Source: JAFGKK01 sp964521085 (lineage in GTDB: Bacteria; Chloroflexota; Anaerolineae; Anaerolineales; RBG-16-64-43). From it: a stretch of 64,000 nt of DNA. The notes under the pieces are model-generated. The model saw only the letters and a list, made by a program, of their open reading frames with translations. It was not told the DNA's origin and did not search any database. Within the stretch, counting starts at the first letter, position 1. Each line of letters begins with the position of its first letter. The position numbers and the translations under genes are program-made. Location of the stretch: positions 62,001 to 126,000 of the forward strand of contig CAZFPL010000003.1 in assembly GCA_964521085.1 (NCBI GenBank), in the 5' to 3' direction. Of the stretch, positions 27,109-36,593 are shown one piece after another.

Positions 27109-28116
27109 TTGAACATTTTTCTCCTGCTCCTGATGTCGGTTTTCGCCGGAGTGTTGCCCATGGTTTGCTGGGCGGTGCTGGTCTGGTGGTTCGACCGATA
27201 CGAAAAGGAGCCGTTTCATCTGCTGCTGATCTCCTTCCTGTGGGGTGTGGCGCCGGCGGTGATCATTTCCGGAGTAACGGAGGTGATCCTGGCGCTTTTC
27301 TCCGGATACGAAGGCGAGGTCACTTCGGCCGGACTGACCATTTTCAACCTGGGCCTTATCGCGCCGATCGTGGAAGAGGGAGTGAAACTCCTCGGGGTGC
27401 TCGGCGTCTTCTGGATCGCCCAGCGGGAGATCGATGGTCCGCTGGACGGAATCATTTACGGGGCGATGGTGGGGTTCGGATTTGCCGCGACCGAGAATTT
27501 TCTTTATTTCCTCTCCAGTGAGAGCATCGAAGAATTGCTTCTCGTCATTTTCGTGCGCGTCATGGTGTTCGGATCCATGCACGCGATGTTCACTTCCTTC
27601 TCCGGATTGGGATTGGCATTTGCAAAATATGCGCGGTCCGGATGGAAGGCCGTCTTGTGGGCGGCCGGCGGCTATCTTACGGCCGTTGTATTCCACAGCC
27701 TCCATAACCTGGGAATCGTGCTTGCCACGAAGACTCCCTTCACCCTGCTCGTCAGCCTTCTCTTCTACGGAATCGGTGTGGTGCTCATCATCATGCTCTC
27801 CATCGGCTCCTTGATTCGCGAACGGCGGACCATCCAAAAGTATTTGCAGCCTTTTGTGGAGCAGGGAATTGTACAGCCGCATCAATTGGACGCGGCGGTT
27901 TCCGTCCGGACCCGCCTGTATTCGGAATGGGTGGCGCTTGGAAATTTCGATTTTAAAAAATACCGGACGATCAGCCGGCTGCATACCATTTGCGCGGAAC
28001 TGGCGTTTAAAGAAAAGCAGCAACAAATGTGGGGAAAAGATCCCAAAATCGATCTGCAAATCGCCAAACTTACAACGGAAATGCGGTATTTATCAGGTAA
28101 TCCCTCCTCTTCCTGA
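27109..28116 (+). CDS. PrsW-type intramembrane protease
   Basis: 335 aa, about eight hydrophobic segments in the first 240 residues, then a soluble tail. PrsW motifs: RYEKEPFHLLL, IVEEGVKLLG (catalytic EExxK), GFGFAATENFLYF, MVFGSMHAMFTSF (His) and VVFHSLHN. B. subtilis PrsW performs site-1 cleavage of the RsiW anti-sigma factor; the substrate here is unknown. TTG start with GGGGAA seven bases before. Likely in one transcript with the response regulator 20 bp upstream. Confidence 0.9.
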   Translation: MNIFLLLLMSVFAGVLPMVCWAVLVWWFDRYEKEPFHLLLISFLWGVAPAVIISGVTEVILALFSGYEGEVTSAGLTIFNLGLIAPIVEEGVKLLGVLGVFWIAQREIDGPLDGIIYGAMVGFGFAATENFLYFLSSESIEELLLVIFVRVMVFGSMHAMFTSFSGLGLAFAKYARSGWKAVLWAAGGYLTAVVFHSLHNLGIVLATKTPFTLLVSLLFYGIGVVLIIMLSIGSLIRERRTIQKYLQPFVEQGIVQPHQLDAAVSVRTRLYSEWVALGNFDFKKYRTISRLHTICAELAFKEKQQQMWGKDPKIDLQIAKLTTEMRYLSGNPSSS

Positions 28117-28160
28117 GAAATAGGCTTTGGTATAATCACCGCACGCCGAATGGAGAAAAA

Positions 28161-29333
28161 ATGCCAAATACCAGTCCTCGACCAGCTGTTCCCAGTCGAA
28201 TATGCCCGGCATGCGGCACGCGGATCGCGGATACCGCGTCGCGCTGCGCAGTGTGCGGGATGGTATTCGAATCGGGAAGCGGCAGGGTCGTGAAAGTTCC
28301 CGCCCGGATGTCCGGCCAATCGGCAAGTTTGAATCTTCCGGTGGGGGTCGTCATCGCCGCGCCCATGATCACTCTGATTCTGGGCGCGTTGATCGTGGTC
28401 GCCCTGGTCAAGGGCGGTCTTCTCACCGGCACCACAACCCCGTCGACGGTGCAACCGGTTACCCCGACGATCACACTCACCATGCCGCCGACCAACACCG
28501 ACGCTCCGACCCTGACGCCGACGGACCTGCCGCCGATCGTGATCACCGTACAAGCGGGCGACACCTGCTTCGCGCTGGCGGCGGAATACGGGATTACGGA
28601 CTTCACCCTGATCAAAGACGAGAACGGAAAAGCCGCCAATTGCGACAGCCTGACGTTGGGGAAAACGCTGAAGATCCCCCGGCCGACACCCACCCCGCCC
28701 CCGGCATCCACCGCGACGGCGGATTCGTTCAAGCAGACGGAAACATCCTGCCAATTCGAAAACTACGAAGTCGTGGATGGCGATACGCTGGCCGGAATTG
28801 CGGATCTGTGGGATGTTCCCATCGCAGCGATCAAGAAGTGGAATTCACAGTATTCCTTTGCCAAAGACGTAGTCTATGTGGGCATGAAATTGAGGATCCC
28901 GCTGTGTGAACGGGAACCGACTCCAGGCCCGAGTCCGACCCCGACGACTCCCCCGCCCTACCCGGCGCCCAATCTTCTCACCCCGCGCGACGGGACGATC
29001 TACGGGATCGCGGACAATGAGATTGCGCTGCAGTGGGCGGCGGTTGCGTCGCTGCGGGACACCGAGGTATATCAAATAACGATCGAGGATATTTCCCAGG
29101 GGACCGGTGAAAAAACCGTTCTCTATGAAAAAAACACCAGCACGCGCGTCCCCGCCGAATTGAAACCGACCGATGGGAGCATGCACATTTTCCGCTGGAG
29201 CGTGATGGTCGTGCGCAGGACAGGGACGACCGACGCCGGTAATCCGGTATATGTCTCGGCCGGTCTGGTCAGTGAGCGGCGCGTGTTCGGCTGGGGTGGA
29301 ACGACGTCCTCCGTGCCCACGGCCACTCCGTAA
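28161..29333 (+). CDS. zinc-ribbon, TM and two LysM domains
   Basis: 390 aa. Two CxxC knuckles in the first 35 residues (CPACGTRIADTASRCAVCG), one TM near 60-85, a Thr/Pro linker, LysM 1 around residues 130-175 (VQAGDTCFALAAEYGITDFTLIK..LTLGKTLKIP) and LysM 2 around 190-240 (VVDGDTLAGIADLWDVPIAAIKKWN), then a Thr/Pro spacer and a beta-rich domain likely of Ig/FN3 type. LysM binds peptidoglycan or chitin-like glycans, so the protein is probably cell-surface anchored with the zinc ribbon inside. GGAG precedes ATG by five bases. Confidence 0.88.
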   Translation: MPNTSPRPAVPSRICPACGTRIADTASRCAVCGMVFESGSGRVVKVPARMSGQSASLNLPVGVVIAAPMITLILGALIVVALVKGGLLTGTTTPSTVQPVTPTITLTMPPTNTDAPTLTPTDLPPIVITVQAGDTCFALAAEYGITDFTLIKDENGKAANCDSLTLGKTLKIPRPTPTPPPASTATADSFKQTETSCQFENYEVVDGDTLAGIADLWDVPIAAIKKWNSQYSFAKDVVYVGMKLRIPLCEREPTPGPSPTPTTPPPYPAPNLLTPRDGTIYGIADNEIALQWAAVASLRDTEVYQITIEDISQGTGEKTVLYEKNTSTRVPAELKPTDGSMHIFRWSVMVVRRTGTTDAGNPVYVSAGLVSERRVFGWGGTTSSVPTATP

Positions 29334-29351
29334 TCGATTTGCCTTCCGTCA

Positions 29352-29397
29352 GGAACCGTCTCCGGACCGTCAAACGGTCCGTCAGGACGGCTCCTTT
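29352..29397. terminator. bidirectional terminator between LysM gene and thrB
   Basis: CGGACCGT (29363-29370), CAA loop, ACGGTCCG (29374-29381), extended outward by GGAACCGTC against GACGGCTCC, then CTTTTCG. The thrB stop codon lies inside it. Confidence 0.6.
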
Positions 29398-30299
29398 TCG
29401 TTTGCGCCGGAATTGGTGACGTCAAGGATGAAACTCCGGGCGTTAACTCCTTTTTCCTTCGCGGCGCCCTGCATGGCGGTTTGAATCTCGTTCAAACCGG
29501 AATCGGCAAAAGCGATCACCCCGGGCCCCGCGCCGGAGAGAACCGCCGCCGCGGCGCCGGCTTGTTTGGCGGCTTGGATGATTGCATCCACGCCCGGCAG
29601 GCGGGCCAACCGGTAGGGTTGATGCAGCCGGTCCTGCATTACATCCGCCAGCAGGCGGTAATCGGCGTTGCGCAACGCATCGGCCGCCAGCAAGGCTTTC
29701 CCTAGATTAAACACAGCGTCGCGATGATCGACCTTTTCGGGCAGGATGGAACGCGATTCGGCCGTGCTGAGATGGCGGTCGGGGACAATCACGCAGACTT
29801 GCATCGGTGGAAGCTCGTACCGCCGCCACAGGATGCGGCCGTCCTCCGCGCTGAGAATGACCAGTCCGCCGACAAAGGCGGCAATGGCATTATCCGCATG
29901 TTCCTCCAGCGGCAGGGAAAGCTGGATGAGGTTCTGGCGCGAGAAGGTATTTCCGATGGATGTATTGGCGGCGATCAACCCTCCCACGGCGGCGGCGGCG
30001 CTGGATCCCATTCCGGAAGATACCGGGATCCGATTGATGCACTCGAGTGTGAATCCCGGATCGGCGACGCCCGCCTTTTGAAAGACCTGGATCGCAGCCT
30101 GCGCAATCCGATTCTTACCGTCTTTCGGAAGCGACCGGGCACCCTCGCCCTCCACGGACACGCGGATATCCCCCTCACTTTCATCGAGGACCACCTCGTT
30201 CCATAAATCGAGCGCCAATGCCATGCAATCGAAACCGGGACCGAGGTTGGCCGATGTAGCGGGAACTTGAATATGGGTGCGCTGAATTCGGGGTGTCAT
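29382..30299 (-). CDS. thrB: homoserine kinase
   Basis: 305 aa from the ATG at 30299, which overlaps the thrC stop (ATGA). An open stretch further upstream lies inside thrC and is rejected. Phosphorylates homoserine for threonine synthesis. GHMP-kinase motifs: VPATSANLGPGFDCMALAL near the N-terminus, the ATP-binding VSSGMGSSAAAAVGGLIA near residue 95, and AVLSGAGPGVIAF near 265. Translationally coupled with thrC and probably made stoichiometrically. Confidence 0.95.
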   Translation of the reverse strand: MTPRIQRTHIQVPATSANLGPGFDCMALALDLWNEVVLDESEGDIRVSVEGEGARSLPKDGKNRIAQAAIQVFQKAGVADPGFTLECINRIPVSSGMGSSAAAAVGGLIAANTSIGNTFSRQNLIQLSLPLEEHADNAIAAFVGGLVILSAEDGRILWRRYELPPMQVCVIVPDRHLSTAESRSILPEKVDHRDAVFNLGKALLAADALRNADYRLLADVMQDRLHQPYRLARLPGVDAIIQAAKQAGAAAAVLSGAGPGVIAFADSGLNEIQTAMQGAAKEKGVNARSFILDVTNSGANEKEPS

Positions 30300-31345
30300 T
30301 CGAGCAGCGCTTTTTCCAGTTCGGAAAGGATGGGAGGTAGAAGCTGAATGGAAGGCGCACGGCGGGTGATGATATCCGGGTCCTTCAAACCATGCCCGGT
30401 GCACACGGTGACGACGGTTTGCCCGTCGAGGACCAGTTTATTATTCCGGACCTCATAAACGAGGCCGGCCAGCCCCGCGGCGGAGGCGGGTTCCACCCAC
30501 AAACCTTCCCCCGCCAAGAGCCCCTGCATCTCCAGGATGGCTTCGTCGCTTACCGCGATAATCCGCCCTCCGGATTCCTGCGCCGCTTCCAAAGCCTGCT
30601 CCCCGCGCGCGGGTTTCCCGATCCGGATGGCGGTGGCGACCGTCTCCGGTTCCACCGGATGTCCGACAACCAGGGGAGCCGCGCCTTCGGCTTGCACTCC
30701 CAGGATGCGCGGCAACCCGGTTTTTTTCGTATGATGGTATTGTTGGAAACCCATCCAATACGCCGTGATGTTGCCGGCGTTCCCGACCGGCAGACAAAGC
30801 CAATCGGGCGATTTTCCCAACACATCGCAGATTTCAAACGCGGCGGTTTTCTGCCCTTCCAGACGGAATGGATTCAGCGAATTAACCAGTGCGATGGATT
30901 GTTTCTGGCTGATTTGTACCACCAAGGTCAAGGCATCGTCGAACGAGCCTTCGATTTGGATCACCCTGGATCCATACGCGATCGCTCCGGCCAGTTTTCC
31001 CATGGCCACTTTGCCCTGGGGGATGAGGACGATGCATTGAATCCCGGAACGGGCCGCGTACGCGGCGGCGGAGGCGGCGGTGTTCCCCGTCGACGCGCAG
31101 ATGACCGATTTTGCGTTTCTGCCCGCAGCCTCGCTGATGGCGACGGTCATGCCCCGGTCTTTGAACGAACCGGTTGGGTTCAACCCTTCATATTTCGCAT
31201 ACAACGAAACACCCTTCCCCAGTTTTTTTGCGAGGACCGGCAGGGGAATGAGCGGAGTATTCCCTTCCAACAGCGAGACGATCGGAACATTTTTGGGGAG
31301 ATCGATCAACTCACGGTATTCTTGAATGACTCCACTCCAAGACAT
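30296..31345 (-). CDS. thrC: threonine synthase
   Basis: 349 aa from ATG 31345 (MSWSGVIQEYRELI), with GGAAAGGG upstream; ATG 31351 is nearly as good. PLP enzyme converting O-phosphohomoserine to threonine. Motifs: SLLEGNTPLIPLP, YAKYEGLNPTGSFKDRGM with the PLP Lys, CASTGNTAASAAAYAARSG, PVGNAGNIT. This is the short thermophile-type threonine synthase rather than the longer E. coli type. Overlaps thrB by four bases. Confidence 0.94.
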   Translation of the reverse strand: MSWSGVIQEYRELIDLPKNVPIVSLLEGNTPLIPLPVLAKKLGKGVSLYAKYEGLNPTGSFKDRGMTVAISEAAGRNAKSVICASTGNTAASAAAYAARSGIQCIVLIPQGKVAMGKLAGAIAYGSRVIQIEGSFDDALTLVVQISQKQSIALVNSLNPFRLEGQKTAAFEICDVLGKSPDWLCLPVGNAGNITAYWMGFQQYHHTKKTGLPRILGVQAEGAAPLVVGHPVEPETVATAIRIGKPARGEQALEAAQESGGRIIAVSDEAILEMQGLLAGEGLWVEPASAAGLAGLVYEVRNNKLVLDGQTVVTVCTGHGLKDPDIITRRAPSIQLLPPILSELEKALLE

Positions 31346-31387
31346 CGGCATCCCTTTCCGTTTCGACGGATTACCAACCGGCGCGGA

Positions 31388-31468
31388 TTGTACCATCGAC
31401 GGGTGACCATCGACTATGGATCATGGGCCATCGACTATCGTCCTTTGCTTATGGACAATCGTCAGAAG
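31388..31468. repeat. degenerate CCATCGAC/CTATGG spacer repeat
   Basis: Three or four imperfect units such as ACCATCGAC, GACTATGGA and CCATCGACTATCGTCC in tandem, upstream of thrC. Akin to the CCATGG repeat at 4.57 kb but more diverged. Confidence 0.45.
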
Positions 31469-31534
31469 TCAATCGCCACCAGCCCATTCTCCAGTTTATA
31501 ATAAACAGCACTTCTTCACGGATATGGTAAAACC

Positions 31535-32875
31535 ATGACCCGTCCCAAAATCATCAGCACATCGAAAAATCAGCGGGCGTTCCTGTTTGGAATCGATTGG
31601 AAGAATGACAATTCCATTCTCTCCTTGGAGGACAGCCTTGCGGAATTGGGAGTCCTGTGCCAAACAGCAGGCATGGACGTCGTGGGGCAGGATTACCAGC
31701 GAATCGTCAAACCGGACACGGCCACCCTGATCGGATCCGGAAAAGTGGTGGAACTCAAGCGCTGGGTGGAGGAAACCCAGGCGAACATCGTCGTGTTCGA
31801 CGAGGAACTCTCCCCCCGGCATTTGCGGGAACTGCAAAAGGAGCTGGGAGAAGAGATCCACGTATTGGACCGCACTGCGGTCATCCTGGATATCTTTGCC
31901 CAGCACGCGCACACCCGCGAAGGGGCTCTGCAAGTGGAGTTGGCGCAGTATGAATATCGTTTGCCGAGGCTGACCCGGGCTTGGACGCATCTGGCGCGGC
32001 AAGCCGGAGGGGCGGCCGGGCGCGGAGGAACGGGAGGGGTTGGATTGCGCGGTCCGGGCGAGACCCAACTCGAGATCGACCGGAGGGAAATTTCCAAAAA
32101 GATCGTCCACTTGAAAAAAGAGCTGGAGAACGTCCGCGATCACAGAAACCGGTATCGCACCCGCCGAAAGCGGTCCGGTATCGCGGTGGTGGCGCTGGTC
32201 GGGTACACCAATGCGGGGAAAAGCACGCTGCTTAACACGCTCACCGATGCGGGGGTATACGTCGCCGACCAATTATTCGCCACCCTGGATCCGACCACGC
32301 GGCGGGTCCGGCTGCCCGGCGGAAAAACCATTCTGCTTACGGATACGGTGGGATTCATCCAAAAGCTTCCCACGTCTCTGATCGCCGCCTTCCGCGCGAC
32401 GTTGGAAGAGATTTCGGAAGCGGATATGCTTCTGCATATGGTGGATATCTCGCATCCGAACGCACGGGAACACGTCCAAGCCGTTCAGCAAACGCTGCAA
32501 ACCCTCGGTCTGCAGAATATTCCCATCATCACGGCGATCAATAAAATCGACAAAATTCCCCGCGCCCAGGTAGATTTCCATTTAAAGGATTATCCAAACA
32601 CCGCGCTGTTATCGGCGCTGACCGGGGAAGGAATTCCCGCGCTTTTAGAGACAATCGAGAGAGTACTTTTCGCCAGCATGAATTATGTCCGGGTGAAAAT
32701 TCCCTTCAGCGCCGGCCGTTTGCTCAATGTATTCTACGAGGAGGGCTGGATCGAAAGCCTGGTCCATCGGGAGGATGGAATTCTGATCAGTGGCAGGATC
32801 CCCGGATCATACTTGTCGGAATTCCGGCAATACCTTCTCGCCGATCGACAGAAGGATAAGCCGGCCGTGTCATGA
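31535..32875 (+). CDS. hflX: GTPase HflX
   Basis: 446 aa. Ribosome-associated GTPase that splits 70S/50S complexes under stress. N-terminal HflX domain (about residues 1-160, FDEELSPRHLRELQKELG), the family linker GTGGVGLRGPGETQLEIDRR, a coiled coil, then the G domain: G1 ALVGYTNAGKST, G3 LTDTVGFIQKLP, G4 AINKIDKIP. C-terminal YVRVKIPFSAGRLL. Typical length. Ends with ATGA overlap with the CapA-like gene. Confidence 0.96.
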   Translation: MTRPKIISTSKNQRAFLFGIDWKNDNSILSLEDSLAELGVLCQTAGMDVVGQDYQRIVKPDTATLIGSGKVVELKRWVEETQANIVVFDEELSPRHLRELQKELGEEIHVLDRTAVILDIFAQHAHTREGALQVELAQYEYRLPRLTRAWTHLARQAGGAAGRGGTGGVGLRGPGETQLEIDRREISKKIVHLKKELENVRDHRNRYRTRRKRSGIAVVALVGYTNAGKSTLLNTLTDAGVYVADQLFATLDPTTRRVRLPGGKTILLTDTVGFIQKLPTSLIAAFRATLEEISEADMLLHMVDISHPNAREHVQAVQQTLQTLGLQNIPIITAINKIDKIPRAQVDFHLKDYPNTALLSALTGEGIPALLETIERVLFASMNYVRVKIPFSAGRLLNVFYEEGWIESLVHREDGILISGRIPGSYLSEFRQYLLADRQKDKPAVS

Positions 32876-33972
32876 AACGGCGAATGGCAGTTTCCGTATT
32901 CCTCGTTTTTCTTTGGGCCTGCCAAAGCCCGGCGCCGGACGCGGGACGGGAACACATCCCCGGCGATCGTTCACCGGGTACCCCGACCTCGGCGGAAGGA
33001 CCGCCTTCTCCGACGAATTTGGAAATCCGCCCGACGTCAGTGAAAAAATCCACACCGACCCTGGAACCGTCCCCCTCTCCCTCCCTGACGCCGATTGAAA
33101 GCGACCCAATCGTCGAGTTGGCATTCGTGGGTGACATCATGCTCGGGCGCTCCCTTGGGGAGAGAATCACAAGGGGAGAAGGAGAAACGATCTTTGCTTC
33201 CGTGGAATCCACGCTGCAATCGGCCGATCTGGCGGTTGGGAATTTGGAATGCGCCATGGGCGAAGGCGGCGTTAAAGCGCACAAATACTACACATTTTTG
33301 GCGCCCCCGCAATCCGCTGCCCTTCTGAAAAACGCCGGATTTGACCTGCTGTCACTGGCCAACAACCATAGTTTCGATTTTGGGACCGAAGTTTTCGAGC
33401 AGACCATGAAGCTGTTTGATGCGAATGGGCTTGGATATGTCGGCGCGGGCTTCAACGAGGATCAAGCGCGCACGCCGGTGGTTTTCGATGTACGTGGTTT
33501 ACGCCTGGCCTTCCTGGCCTATGTCGAGGTTCCGAAAGAATATATCGGTGGTTTCGATCCGATAGTATGGACAGCAGGTCCGGACACTCCCGGGGTCTCC
33601 TGGGCGGACGACGAGAAGATAAAACAGGATTTAAAAAGTGTGGACCCGGATGTGGATTTCACCGTCGTGCTGTTCCATTTCGGGGATGAGGGCGTCGACG
33701 TCCCCAATCCGCGCCAAATCCAGCTCTCCAGGATGGCGATTGAATACGGCGCGGATCTGATCGTCGGTTCCCATCCGCATGTTTTGCAAAGCGCGGAAGA
33801 ATACAAGGGGCGCTGGATTTTCTACAGCATGGGAAATTTTGTATTCGATGAGTTCTCTGAAAAATCAAACCGCAGTGCGATTTTGTGGGTTCAGATTTCC
33901 CGGGATACTCTCCCGGAGTATTCCCTGCTTCCGTTGAACATCATCGACGGGATGCCCAGGATTGGGGAATAA
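32872..33972 (+). CDS. CapA-family lipoprotein
   Basis: 366 aa. A 15-residue hydrophobic segment ending in LWAC gives a lipoprotein signal, followed by a Pro/Ser/Thr linker of about 60 residues. PGA_cap domain: LAFVGDIMLGRSLGERI, VGNLECAMG, LSLANNHSFDFG, VLFHFGDE, VGSHPHVLQ, YSMGNFVFDEF. Same motifs as the CapA-like gene at the left edge, which suggests paralogues. Founding members work in capsule polymer synthesis. The ATG overlaps the hflX stop (ATGA). Function not proven. Confidence 0.92.
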   Translation: MKRRMAVSVFLVFLWACQSPAPDAGREHIPGDRSPGTPTSAEGPPSPTNLEIRPTSVKKSTPTLEPSPSPSLTPIESDPIVELAFVGDIMLGRSLGERITRGEGETIFASVESTLQSADLAVGNLECAMGEGGVKAHKYYTFLAPPQSAALLKNAGFDLLSLANNHSFDFGTEVFEQTMKLFDANGLGYVGAGFNEDQARTPVVFDVRGLRLAFLAYVEVPKEYIGGFDPIVWTAGPDTPGVSWADDEKIKQDLKSVDPDVDFTVVLFHFGDEGVDVPNPRQIQLSRMAIEYGADLIVGSHPHVLQSAEEYKGRWIFYSMGNFVFDEFSEKSNRSAILWVQISRDTLPEYSLLPLNIIDGMPRIGE

Positions 33973-34031
33973 ATCCGGAGGCCAAAACCGCGCCCTTCGG
34001 AATTTCGACCGGTGATGGCGGGATCGGCGAA

Positions 34032-34388
34032 TCAGGCGGGTTTGACGGTTTCCATTTTTTCCCCCAATGTTTGGATTTCTCTCAAAAGGTCCGCCTTATT
34101 CCCGGATTGGAGGGCGTCCTTCATGCCAGTCAGGATTTTATCCGCCCAGGACCAGTGCCTGCGAAAGGCATCTGCCTTGATCCAATAATCTCTTTTTTCC
34201 CACGCCTCGGCCGTCCGATCGATGGAATCATGAATTTCCTGAAGCCCGTCGATCAGGATCGCCGCTGTTTCCGCCGCGTTTCCATCTGTTTTCTGCGAGT
34301 GGGAATAATCCCGGATGGCCGATGCCATCTTCTTGAGAACCGCATTCCGCAGTCGGGTCGGGTTGGTGGTGTGAATCACTCTGCCCAA
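34032..34388 (-). CDS. small helical protein of unknown function
   Basis: About 118 aa. Mostly charged amphipathic helices (AAILIDGLQEIHDSIDRTAEAWEKRDYW and ADKILTGMKDALQSGNKADLLREI), no TM, no motifs I know. Start ambiguous: TTG at 34388 has GGGAG six bases upstream and is preferred; TTG at 34424 and GTG at 34379 are alternatives. Convergent with the CapA-like gene; its promoter side faces the left end of the inverted-repeat element at 34.49 kb. Confidence 0.6.
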   Translation of the reverse strand: MGRVIHTTNPTRLRNAVLKKMASAIRDYSHSQKTDGNAAETAAILIDGLQEIHDSIDRTAEAWEKRDYWIKADAFRRHWSWADKILTGMKDALQSGNKADLLREIQTLGEKMETVKPA

Positions 34389-34509
34389 GAAGGACTCCCG
34401 TGGTTCAAAGTATGGAAAATGCAATGCCTATGGGGTACGATGCGCAAGATTATACCCGAAAAGAATCGCTTTTCGAGGTATGGACGGATGGATGTGGAAT
34501 GACAATAAA

Positions 34510-34988
34510 TTTGGTAACTGGCGGTACTAGAAAAATGGGGATAATCGACAGAACAGAACATGATCGGAGTATGAAAGTCTTTTTTTCCTTATCGTCAGCG
34601 GTATAATTGTCACTCACAACCTATGCGGATATATACTAAATAGTTGTTGTTGCTTATCAGCCTATGGTTTTGTGCCCGGATTTTCGTTATTTGATATGTT
34701 GACCCTCTTGCAATGAAGGAGATCGGTATGAGAGGGACGCAGAAGATAGTTTGGTACTTATTCCTTATGCTTTCAGGACGAGGTTTCGCCTTTCATCAGA
34801 ATGCGGACTAACACCCTATGCAGAGTACAGCTAGTATCCTGCGGAAATTTTAAGCAATTTCAAAGCACCAACAGAATCCTGCTCCCGAGCCGAATCCAGG
34901 CTTAACCAGTCGCCGCCAACGCTTACCGTTGGGCGGCGAAGGTACCATAGAGCATTCATCCAGAAATTAGACTCGACTGGAGGTTGAC
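34510..34988 (+). other. left arm of the element: AT-rich, remnant reading frame and hairpin
   Basis: No intact gene. A reading frame at 34728-34811 (27 aa, MRGTQKIVWYLFLMLSGRGF...) has AAGGAG seven bases ahead of ATG and looks like a truncated signal peptide. A hairpin, CGCCGCC-AACG / CGTTGGGCGGCG, lies at 34911-34938. A TATAAT at 34602-34607 is a candidate -10 box. Nothing resembling transposase was read in any frame. Confidence 0.6.
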
Positions 34989-36593
34989 ATGGTTAGAAAT
35001 CTATCATTTGCGGTCATAGCATTTCTACTCATACTCCCGGCCTGTGGACCTACTAGCCCAACCCCTATCAACCCATCGCCCATTTCGACCACGAGTCCAA
35101 CATCTACAGAAATCATTCGTCCAACGTCTTCTCTCCCTCCCGTGACAGGTCCCGATCCATCCTCGCGTGTGGCTGTCTTCTACTACCCATGGTTCAGGAA
35201 TCCAAGTATCGATGGCGAGTGGTTCGGATGGGATTTTCCAGGCAGGAATTATCCGCCGCTTGATATCGCCAGCGATTACTACCCGCTCCTGGGGGCGTAT
35301 AGCACTTCCGACGAGCACATCGTAAGTCAGCATTTCGCCTGGCTGCGCGAGGCTGGCGTGGGTGTGATTATTGTTTCTTGGTGGGGGCAAGGGTCGCGTG
35401 AGGATCAGACTGTCCCTGTGCTCTTGGAGGTGGGGAAGCGCTATGGTATCCAAGTCGCCTTCCAGGTCGAGAACTACCAAAATAACACAGGTACTCGTAC
35501 GGCCGACCAACTTGTCAAGGACGTACAGTACATCTATGACCGCTATGGCGACGAGTCGGCGTTTTATCACACGACAGCCCCTAGCCGCTGGAGCCCAAAC
35601 GACAAGGACAAGGGGCTGTTCTTCCTGTACGCCCCCAACCTTCCTGGCCAAGCCAGCCTTGGCACGCAAACGGTGGATGCGTCTTATTGGCAGTCTGCTA
35701 TCGAAACCATCCATGCCATGCCCCAAGGAGGGCTGGTGATCGCCTGCACCACGGATAGCAGTTGGGTGGATGGGGGACATTTCGATGGCTTATACAACTA
35801 CATCACCTTGCATGCTGACCAGCTCCCTGGGTTCTCCTGGGCACAAGGATTACCGATGGGTGCCTGGTATGTGCCCAGTGTGATGCCAGGGAACTCTGCC
35901 CGGCGGATCGGTTACCCGGAAGACACATATGTTTCCCGGCAAGGTGGTGCAACCTATATCGAACAATGGGAGGCAGCCCTCGAGAACGGTGTCGAACCGG
36001 AACTGGTGACAATCACATCCTTTAACGAATGGGGGGAAGGCACCCAGATCGAGCCCGCGGCTACAGGTGTTACCAATGGCGTGAGCTATACCTATTCGGA
36101 TTACAGCCCGCTTCCTTCGAAGGGATACCTCCATCTCACACGCCCATTAATCGATTATTTCTTGGCAAAGGTCTGGGGTCCAACCCACCGCCTCCGTATT
36201 CACATGACTACTACGTCTGGTTGGACCACCCTGGGTCTGGTGTGTGGGGGTGCACTCATACGCCCAACCTTTGTCACTGTGAGTGAAGAGGCGACCTATA
36301 TTGGGACTGTGAACGGTCGCCTTCTATTGACGCAACCGCTGGAGCGGGTACAAGCAGGCGGAAGCGTAGAGACAACAGTGGATATATTACTGACGAACGT
36401 GAGAAACACGGGTGCGCTTGTCTTTGAGATTGAGCGGGGGAACAGGGGCTGGACTCGGGTTGAGCTGTTTAACTACGAAGGCGCAGAGCCGATCTTGGTC
36501 AAGACCTTCGTATGGGGAGGAATAGGCCCAGACGATAGGAACACTTTCGACATTCTGATCCGTCTTGAGGAATTGCTGCAATCGACGCCTTAA
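34989..36593 (+). CDS. GH99-like glycoside hydrolase lipoprotein (cargo of element)
   Basis: 534 aa with GGAGG five bases before ATG. Lipoprotein signal ending in LPAC at about residue 19, then a Pro/Ser/Thr linker to about 55. The catalytic domain reads AVFYYPWF, WLREAGVGVIIVSWWGQG, YGIQVAFQVENYQ and TSFNEWGEGTQIEPA, matching GH99/GH71-like alpha-mannan-active enzymes (endo-alpha-mannosidase/mannanase type) in which the Glu of NEW..E is catalytic. The region after residue 400 is a beta-rich domain of unknown type. Base composition and codon use differ from the neighbours, and the gene sits inside inverted repeats. Substrate unknown. Confidence 0.85.
   Translation: MVRNLSFAVIAFLLILPACGPTSPTPINPSPISTTSPTSTEIIRPTSSLPPVTGPDPSSRVAVFYYPWFRNPSIDGEWFGWDFPGRNYPPLDIASDYYPLLGAYSTSDEHIVSQHFAWLREAGVGVIIVSWWGQGSREDQTVPVLLEVGKRYGIQVAFQVENYQNNTGTRTADQLVKDVQYIYDRYGDESAFYHTTAPSRWSPNDKDKGLFFLYAPNLPGQASLGTQTVDASYWQSAIETIHAMPQGGLVIACTTDSSWVDGGHFDGLYNYITLHADQLPGFSWAQGLPMGAWYVPSVMPGNSARRIGYPEDTYVSRQGGATYIEQWEAALENGVEPELVTITSFNEWGEGTQIEPAATGVTNGVSYTYSDYSPLPSKGYLHLTRPLIDYFLAKVWGPTHRLRIHMTTTSGWTTLGLVCGGALIRPTFVTVSEEATYIGTVNGRLLLTQPLERVQAGGSVETTVDILLTNVRNTGALVFEIERGNRGWTRVELFNYEGAEPILVKTFVWGGIGPDDRNTFDILIRLEELLQSTP

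Noticed and set aside
34911..34938. Hairpin with arms ending GTTGGGC and GCC-AAC, resembling an integron attC core
   Set aside because: One site only, arm lacks one base of the core, and no integrase gene is present.
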